Below, in pieces: positions 59,469 through 64,000 of a DNA stretch of 64,000 nt (positions within the stretch are counted from its first letter, which is position 1; the number at the start of each line of letters is the position of its first letter). This DNA comes from CAZWSE01 sp964636575 (GTDB lineage Bacteria; Pseudomonadota; Alphaproteobacteria; Rhodobacterales; Rhodobacteraceae). The position numbers and the translations under genes were made by a program. Where the stretch lies: contig CAZWSE010000002.1 of the NCBI GenBank assembly GCA_964636575.1, forward strand, positions 1-64,000, in the 5' to 3' direction. The notes beneath the pieces were generated by a model. It was not told where the DNA came from and did not search any database. It worked only from the letters and a program-made list of their open reading frames with translations.

Positions 59469-61781
59469 GTGACCGAAGTAGCCGAAGTGCCCGAAGTTTG
59501 GGATGGTAAGAACCGTAGAAACTACTGGCGCCGCATGAAACTGCGCTACAAAATGCCCATTCTGATCGGGGTGCCGACGCTGTGCTTGATGTTGGCCGTA
59601 TCCATCGCCAGCTTCTTTTCCGCAAAGAACTCGCTTGTGCATCAACAGGGCCTCGCGTTCGATCAATTGCTTATGGATAAATCCGCGCGGCTCGGGCGGT
59701 GGCTTGAAGCAGCACAGCAAGATATCACCGTTCTATCGCAGCTTACATTGACCCGCGAGGCAATCTTGGACTTCGATGCAGGCTGGATGGAACTTGAAGG
59801 CAACCGGACCGAAACACTGCAACGGCTGTACATCGATGACAATCCGTTCCCGACCGGAGAAAAGGAAAAACTGTTACAGGCTGAGGATGGTTCTACATGG
59901 TCAGCAATGCATGGGCAGTACCATGAAGACTTTCGTGCATTTCAAGAGGTGCGTCACTACTACGATTTGTTCTTGTTCGATATGGAAGGCAACCTGATCT
60001 ACTCGGTCTTCAAGGAACTGGATTTCGCGACAAACTTTCAAAACGGAATCTATTCGGACAGTGGTTTGGGCGAAGCCTTTCAAGAAGCCGCTAAACTGCC
60101 GGAAGACGGCGTTCACATGACACAGTTCTCAGCCTATGCGCCGAGTTATGGCGCCGCGGCAAAGTTTATCTCAAAGCCTGTTTTTGCAAAAGATGGCACG
60201 CGGATCGGGGTTGTTGCTTTGCAACTGCCTGTCGACGAAATTTCCAACATTATCTCGGATTCAGCGATGCTGGGCGAGACGGGTCAAATCTATGCAGTGG
60301 GGTCGGATGGCACCGCGAGATCGAATTCCGTCAAGGACGGCGGCCATGAATTACTGGACACATTGCCCAAGCTGCCGCAAATCGTGGCTGCAATGGAGGG
60401 GTCGACAGAAGCCTTTGACGGCGTTGAAGGCATTTCGGGAAATCCGGTTGTATCATACGCCCACCCGCTTGAAATCAAGGGCACGTCTTGGGGGTTGATC
60501 TTGGAACAAGACATCCAAGAAGCACATAAAGCATCCCATGATCTTTTGATCCTTTCGCTTATTCAGACAGCCATTGTCATGGTGATTGTCGTGTCTATTG
60601 CATTTTCGATCGCGCGCGGGCTGACGACACGGATTGATAAGGTGTCCAGGAGTGTGCAGGACATGACCGACGGTGATCTCGACAAACTGGTGTCTCAGAC
60701 CAAAACCGGTGATGAACTAGGGGACATATCCCGTGCGATTGAGCTATTTCGTAGTGATCTGGCCGCGGGCAATGCCGCGATCAACGAACAAAAGGCTGCG
60801 GCTCAAACTCAAGCCGATGTTATGGACAAGCTGAGTATTGCCTTGGCCGGACTTGCAGAGGGGGACCTTGATTGCGCCTTGTCCGATCAGTTCCCTGAAG
60901 CCTTTGAACCCTTGCGTCGGAACTTTAACGCAACCGTTTCAGAGCTTTCCAGCATTATTGACGAGCTAAAGTCCACCGCTCGCACCATTGATTCCGATGC
61001 GCGCGCGATGAATGAAAACTCCGAAAGCCTGTCCCGCAGGACCGAAAATCAAGCCGCAACGCTTGAGCAAACCGCCGCTGCGATGGATCAAATCAACACC
61101 CGCGTGATGGATACAGCAAAAGGGGCGCAAGAGATCGTGAAATCAATCGAAGATGTCCAATTGCAGGCGGCTCATGGTGAACAGGTGGGAACGCAGACAT
61201 TTGCTGCTATCCAGGAAATCGAAGAGTCCTCCATGGAGATTGCAAAGTTTGTCCAACTGATTGACGACATTGCCTTCCAGACCAATTTGCTGGCCTTGAA
61301 CGCCGGTGTAGAAGCCGCTCGAGCAGGAGAGGCAGGGCGCGGGTTCTCTGTTGTGGCGTCCGAAGTCCGCGAGCTGTCTTTGCGATCTTCAATGAACGCC
61401 GAACAAATTCGCAGCCTGATCACAAACAGCAGCGAAAGCGTCAAGAAAGGCGTCGGTCTGGCTGGCGAGATGGGCGATGCGATCAAGAACATTCTCGATG
61501 GTGTCAGTCACGTCTCGGGCAATATCAAAACCATTGCCGAAAGTGCAGAAGACCAAGCGACCAGCCTTTCAGAGGTCAACACAGGCATTACAATCCTTGA
61601 CCGTGCAACGCAGGAAAACGCGGCAATGGTTGAGAATTCGGCCACGTCCTCACAACAGCTGCAGCACAAAGCCGGCGATATGAACAATCTTGTGTCCCGT
61701 TTCCATGGTGGGGATGACAGTACTGCGCGGCCTGACGCATTTGTTTCAACGTCGCCTGAAGACGCACTGCGGTCTGCTTAG
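59469..61781 (+). CDS. Methyl-accepting chemotaxis protein
   Basis: 770 residues from a GTG at 59469 with AGGAG 6 bases upstream; an in-frame ATG at 59445 lacks a ribosome site. TM1 at about 30-51, a periplasmic dCache-like sensor to 356, TM2 at 357-380 and two HAMP-type segments to about 510. The signalling domain has [29 protein letters not shown] at its tip (given here in pieces of the conserved text, with G replacing the usual second A in NAAVEAA). No C-terminal CheR/CheB pentapeptide. Ligand unknown. No che genes in the window. Confidence 0.92.
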   Translation: MTEVAEVPEVWDGKNRRNYWRRMKLRYKMPILIGVPTLCLMLAVSIASFFSAKNSLVHQQGLAFDQLLMDKSARLGRWLEAAQQDITVLSQLTLTREAILDFDAGWMELEGNRTETLQRLYIDDNPFPTGEKEKLLQAEDGSTWSAMHGQYHEDFRAFQEVRHYYDLFLFDMEGNLIYSVFKELDFATNFQNGIYSDSGLGEAFQEAAKLPEDGVHMTQFSAYAPSYGAAAKFISKPVFAKDGTRIGVVALQLPVDEISNIISDSAMLGETGQIYAVGSDGTARSNSVKDGGHELLDTLPKLPQIVAAMEGSTEAFDGVEGISGNPVVSYAHPLEIKGTSWGLILEQDIQEAHKASHDLLILSLIQTAIVMVIVVSIAFSIARGLTTRIDKVSRSVQDMTDGDLDKLVSQTKTGDELGDISRAIELFRSDLAAGNAAINEQKAAAQTQADVMDKLSIALAGLAEGDLDCALSDQFPEAFEPLRRNFNATVSELSSIIDELKSTARTIDSDARAMNENSESLSRRTENQAATLEQTAAAMDQINTRVMDTAKGAQEIVKSIEDVQLQAAHGEQVGTQTFAAIQEIEESSMEIAKFVQLIDDIAFQTNLLALNAGVEAARAGEAGRGFSVVASEVRELSLRSSMNAEQIRSLITNSSESVKKGVGLAGEMGDAIKNILDGVSHVSGNIKTIAESAEDQATSLSEVNTGITILDRATQENAAMVENSATSSQQLQHKAGDMNNLVSRFHGGDDSTARPDAFVSTSPEDALRSA

Positions 61782-61820
61782 ATCAGTTCTTTGCAAACGT
61801 CCGCAGTTGTTTCTGGCAGA

Positions 61821-61847
61821 GGTCCCGCTGAAGGCGGGGCCTTTTTT
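61821..61847 (+). terminator. Rho-independent terminator of the chemoreceptor gene
   Basis: GGTCCCGC (61821-61828) pairs with GCGGGGCC (61834-61841, one G-U) around TGAAG, followed by TTTTTT (61842-61847). It lies 40 bp after the stop. Confidence 0.9.
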
Positions 61848-61929
61848 GTTGGCTACTTTTGGTCACTAGGCATCCCTATTGATTTCCAAATAGCTCGATT
61901 CAATAGCGACGGATTATTATTCAAGCATA

Positions 61930-61949
61930 TTGTATCCAAGCGGATACAA
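61930..61949. promoter_or_regulatory. Perfect inverted repeat, likely GntR operator
   Basis: TTGTATCC-AAGC-GGATACAA, two perfect 8-bp arms with a 4-bp spacer, 17 bp before the start of the GntR gene. FCD-type GntR regulators bind repeats of the TTGTAT-n-ATACAA class and often control themselves, so autoregulation is likely. Confidence 0.7.
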
Positions 61950-61965
61950 AGCTATCATTGGCATA

Positions 61966-62616
61966 ATGACGGACCCAAGTTTGCATGACATGTCTCAAGG
62001 TGATCTGGCCTATTCTCGCTTGCTCCAAGCGATCCAGGCAGGCGAATTTCGCCCTGGGGACAGACTGCGCGAGACGGATGTTGCGGAGCGACTGACACTG
62101 TCCCGCACCCCCGTGCGTGAAGCGCTTCGCAAACTGGAGGCCGACGGCATCGTTGAACACCGCGCCCGTATTGGCGCTGTCATCCGCACGTTAGGCCGCT
62201 CTGAAGTAGTCGAGCTTTACGAGATGCGCGTAGTGCTTGAACGCACCGCCGCTGAGATGGCCGCAAAGCATGCCAACTCTGCCGAAATAGATGAAATGGC
62301 AGCCTTAAACCTGCAAATAGAGGGCGCGCGTGATGACCCTGCACGCGCCGCTTCGATCAATCAGGAATTCCATCGCAGTGTTTACATGGCAACCCGCAAC
62401 CGGTTCTTGCGCGAAGCTGCTCGCGCTTTGAACAACGCGCTTATGCTGCTGGGTCCGACCACTTTGGCGGATGAGGAGCGGATCAAAACGGTTGTCGCCC
62501 AACACGCAAAGATCATAGACGCGATCCGCCTTGGCGATGTCGCCGCTGCTGGAGCTGCTGCTGAAGGCCACTTGCAAAGCTCCATGCGGCACCGTCTGCA
62601 TGTGTTGCGCCTATGA
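61966..62616 (+). CDS. GntR-family transcriptional regulator (FCD/VanR type)
   Basis: 216 residues from ATG 61966. N-terminal winged helix (RETDVAERLTLSRTPVREAL near 35-54, as in GntR), then an all-helical FCD ligand domain with the metal-binding pattern E-x-R-VLE and later NQEFHRSVY and AQHAKIIDAI. These usually sense organic acids. Overlaps the AbrB-family transporter by 4 bp, so it probably controls that transporter in response to an acid. Confidence 0.9.
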   Translation: MTDPSLHDMSQGDLAYSRLLQAIQAGEFRPGDRLRETDVAERLTLSRTPVREALRKLEADGIVEHRARIGAVIRTLGRSEVVELYEMRVVLERTAAEMAAKHANSAEIDEMAALNLQIEGARDDPARAASINQEFHRSVYMATRNRFLREAARALNNALMLLGPTTLADEERIKTVVAQHAKIIDAIRLGDVAAAGAAAEGHLQSSMRHRLHVLRL

Positions 62617-63641
62617 TCCCCTACTTTTCAGCCTTCGTTATCGCGGGCATTGGTGTTGCATTGTTCATGGCGCTGGGTTTGCCTTTGCCGTGGCTCCTCG
62701 GGCCAATTGCTGCCGGTTTGATTGCGGCAGTTGCGGGTGTGCCGATGCGCGGGTTTACCCCGCTAAACCAGTTGATGCGGACGATTTTGGGCGTCGCGGT
62801 TGGGGCCACTTTTACGCCTGCCTTGCTAATCTCTATGGCTGGATTTTGGCCTACGCTGTTGCTGATCCCTGTGATGGTGCTGGCGATCGGGTTGCTGGGC
62901 GTGCCCTATTTCCATCGCCTGTGGCGTTATGATTTTGCGACCAGTTACTACGCAACGATGCCCGGTGGCTTGCAGGATATGATTGCCTTCGGTGAAGAGG
63001 CCGGCGCCAATGTACGATCCTTGTCGCTGATCCAAGCCACACGGGTTTTGTGCATTGTGGTGGCCTTGCCCTTTCTGCTGCAAAGCGTTTGGGATGCTGA
63101 TTTGACCAATCCTCCGGGGGCGCCGGCAGCTACGATTGCAGTGTCTCAGTTGGTGATCATGGTCTTCTGCGCGGTTGTAGGTTGGCAACTGGCCAAACGA
63201 GTAGGGATGTTTGGAGCTTCAATCCTTGGCCCGCTTCTTTTAACCGCGGTGGCAGCGTTAACTGGCATCCTGCAGCACCGCCCACCAGTCGAGGCGATCT
63301 GGGCCGCACAGTTTTTCATCGGCATGACTGTCGGTGTTAAATACGTCGGGATCACGGTGGCCGAAATCCGGCGCGATCTTGTTGCGGGATTCGGGTTTTG
63401 CCTGATCCTTGTGGCGCTAACGCTTGTGTTTACCGAAGTGATTTTCTTCAGCGGACTTGCCCCACCAATGGAAACCGTGCTGGCTTTTGCCCCCGGCGGA
63501 CAGGCCGAGCTAACCATTCTTGCGCTGATCGTGGGGGCCGACATGGCTTTTGTTGTGGCCCATCATGTTATGCGGATGTTTTGCGTGATCCTTGGCGCGC
63601 CCGTCTTCGCCAAGCTGTTTAGCCGAACACCTGAGGATTGA
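62613..63641 (+). CDS. AbrB-family membrane transporter, copy 2
   Basis: 342 residues, about ten spans in two similar halves with LPLPWLLGP near the start and MFGASILGPLLLT in the second half; TMPGGLQDMIAFGEEAGAN and FAPGGQAELTILAL are the equivalents of the two conserved stretches in the copy at 40941-41996. Belongs to PF05145, not to ammonia monooxygenase. Under GntR control by position. Overlaps the convergent gene by 23 bp. Confidence 0.82.
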   Translation: MIPYFSAFVIAGIGVALFMALGLPLPWLLGPIAAGLIAAVAGVPMRGFTPLNQLMRTILGVAVGATFTPALLISMAGFWPTLLLIPVMVLAIGLLGVPYFHRLWRYDFATSYYATMPGGLQDMIAFGEEAGANVRSLSLIQATRVLCIVVALPFLLQSVWDADLTNPPGAPAATIAVSQLVIMVFCAVVGWQLAKRVGMFGASILGPLLLTAVAALTGILQHRPPVEAIWAAQFFIGMTVGVKYVGITVAEIRRDLVAGFGFCLILVALTLVFTEVIFFSGLAPPMETVLAFAPGGQAELTILALIVGADMAFVVAHHVMRMFCVILGAPVFAKLFSRTPED

Positions 63642-64000
63642 TCATGTGGATCGGCGCGCCTTTAGCATAGGCGTTCACTTGATCAAAAATGTCGTTGAAC
63701 TGTAGGTCAAATTCGTCCTCAGTTACATATCCGATGTGCGGCGTGGCCAACACATTCGGGTGCGTCGCAAGGATGTTTTCAGCGTCGCGCATGGGCTCAT
63801 GATCAAAGACATCAACTGCCGCATGAATGCGCCCTTTAGCGATTTCTGCTTCTAATACCCCTGCATCAATCAACCCAGAGCGTGATGTATTCACAAGCAG
63901 GCTGCGCGGTTGCATCGCTGCGAGATCGTTGGCCGTGACGATCCCTCTGGTCGTTGGTTTTAGGCGGACGTGCAGGCTTACAATATCGCTTGTCGCAAAG
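63619..64000 (-). CDS. D-2-hydroxyacid dehydrogenase (N-terminus cut by window edge)
   Basis: The right edge cuts it; the last 126 residues remain, starting FATSDIVSLHVRLKPTTRG. SDIVSLHV-L-PTT-G, LLVNTSRSGLIDAGVLEAEI and the catalytic-His segment LATPHIGYVT mark the D-isomer-specific 2-hydroxyacid dehydrogenases, phosphoglycerate or glyoxylate reductase-like. VFDHEP is the usual DVFDxEP. It is convergent with the AbrB gene and overlaps it by 23 bp. Confidence 0.88.
   Translation of the reverse strand, partial: FATSDIVSLHVRLKPTTRGIVTANDLAAMQPRSLLVNTSRSGLIDAGVLEAEIAKGRIHAAVDVFDHEPMRDAENILATHPNVLATPHIGYVTEDEFDLQFNDIFDQVNAYAKGAPIHMINPQVFG

Noticed and set aside
62613..63641. Ammonia monooxygenase
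   Set aside because: This label is often attached to PF05145 proteins; the duplicated ten-span AbrB pattern shows a transporter and no metal site is present.

Overview
The window reads as a chromosomal segment of a marine alphaproteobacterium of the Rhodobacterales (Roseobacter group). This rests on gene content and gene order: the urtABCDE and ureDABCEFG blocks, a TctCBA transporter, a homoprotocatechuate meta-cleavage cluster, RpiR- and GntR-type regulators, and many ATGA-type gene overlaps. It is inference, not a phylogenetic test. It is almost entirely metabolic accessory and catabolic genes packed in operons. I saw no rRNA, tRNA, CRISPR array, insertion sequence, phage gene or origin. 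Both ends cut genes: a class III aminotransferase on the left and a D-2-hydroxyacid dehydrogenase on the right.

Region 1 (1-13844) is a divergent catabolic locus. To the left run a FAD-oxidoreductase/GcvT fusion, an MDR oxidoreductase, two enolase-superfamily enzymes and the aminotransferase. To the right run an RpiR regulator, a Rieske oxygenase with the quaternary-amine type of iron site, a GFA-type formaldehyde-handling protein, an Asp/Glu-racemase-fold protein with an arylmalonate-decarboxylase-like cysteine pattern, a sulfotransferase-like protein, an aldehyde dehydrogenase, a carboxymuconolactone-decarboxylase-fold protein and a GST-like protein. Together these look like uptake-independent degradation of an N-methylated (betaine-like) compound: oxidative demethylation, one-carbon capture, epimerisation or dehydration, transamination and aldehyde oxidation. 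The substrate is unknown.

Region 2 (13845-25017) handles urea. A long structured leader precedes urtABCDE (urea ABC importer), which meets the complete urease operon ureDABCEFG tail to tail. Region 3 (25160-32588) is a homoprotocatechuate pathway (hpaF-E-D-G-H) with two unusual insertions, an RDD membrane protein and a group II aromatic amino acid decarboxylase, and a secreted polysaccharide-lyase-like protein at its end. A perfect palindrome lies at its promoter.

Region 4 (32589-45251) is a long minus-strand series: tctC-tctB-tctA-abrB-like-TPP enzyme-CoA transferase-crotonase-matB-gabD-aldehyde dehydrogenase. It should import a carboxylate and pass it through CoA activation and semialdehyde oxidation. 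The crotonase lacks both catalytic glutamates of true hydratases. Region 5 (45404-51183) holds a second CoA transferase, an NTF2-like protein, two metallo-beta-lactamase-fold hydrolases, an ABM-fold protein, an isopropylmalate-dehydrogenase-like enzyme and a Gfo/Idh oxidoreductase.

Region 6 (51184-64000) is mixed. It has a large MscS-type channel translationally coupled to a membrane protein that appears to bind two b hemes and a [2Fe-2S] cluster, which is the most unusual pair here. Then come a KsdD-like flavoprotein, a secreted unknown, a zinc alcohol dehydrogenase, an SDR, a chemoreceptor with a clear terminator, and a GntR regulator (with a perfect operator-like inverted repeat) co-transcribed with a second AbrB-family transporter.
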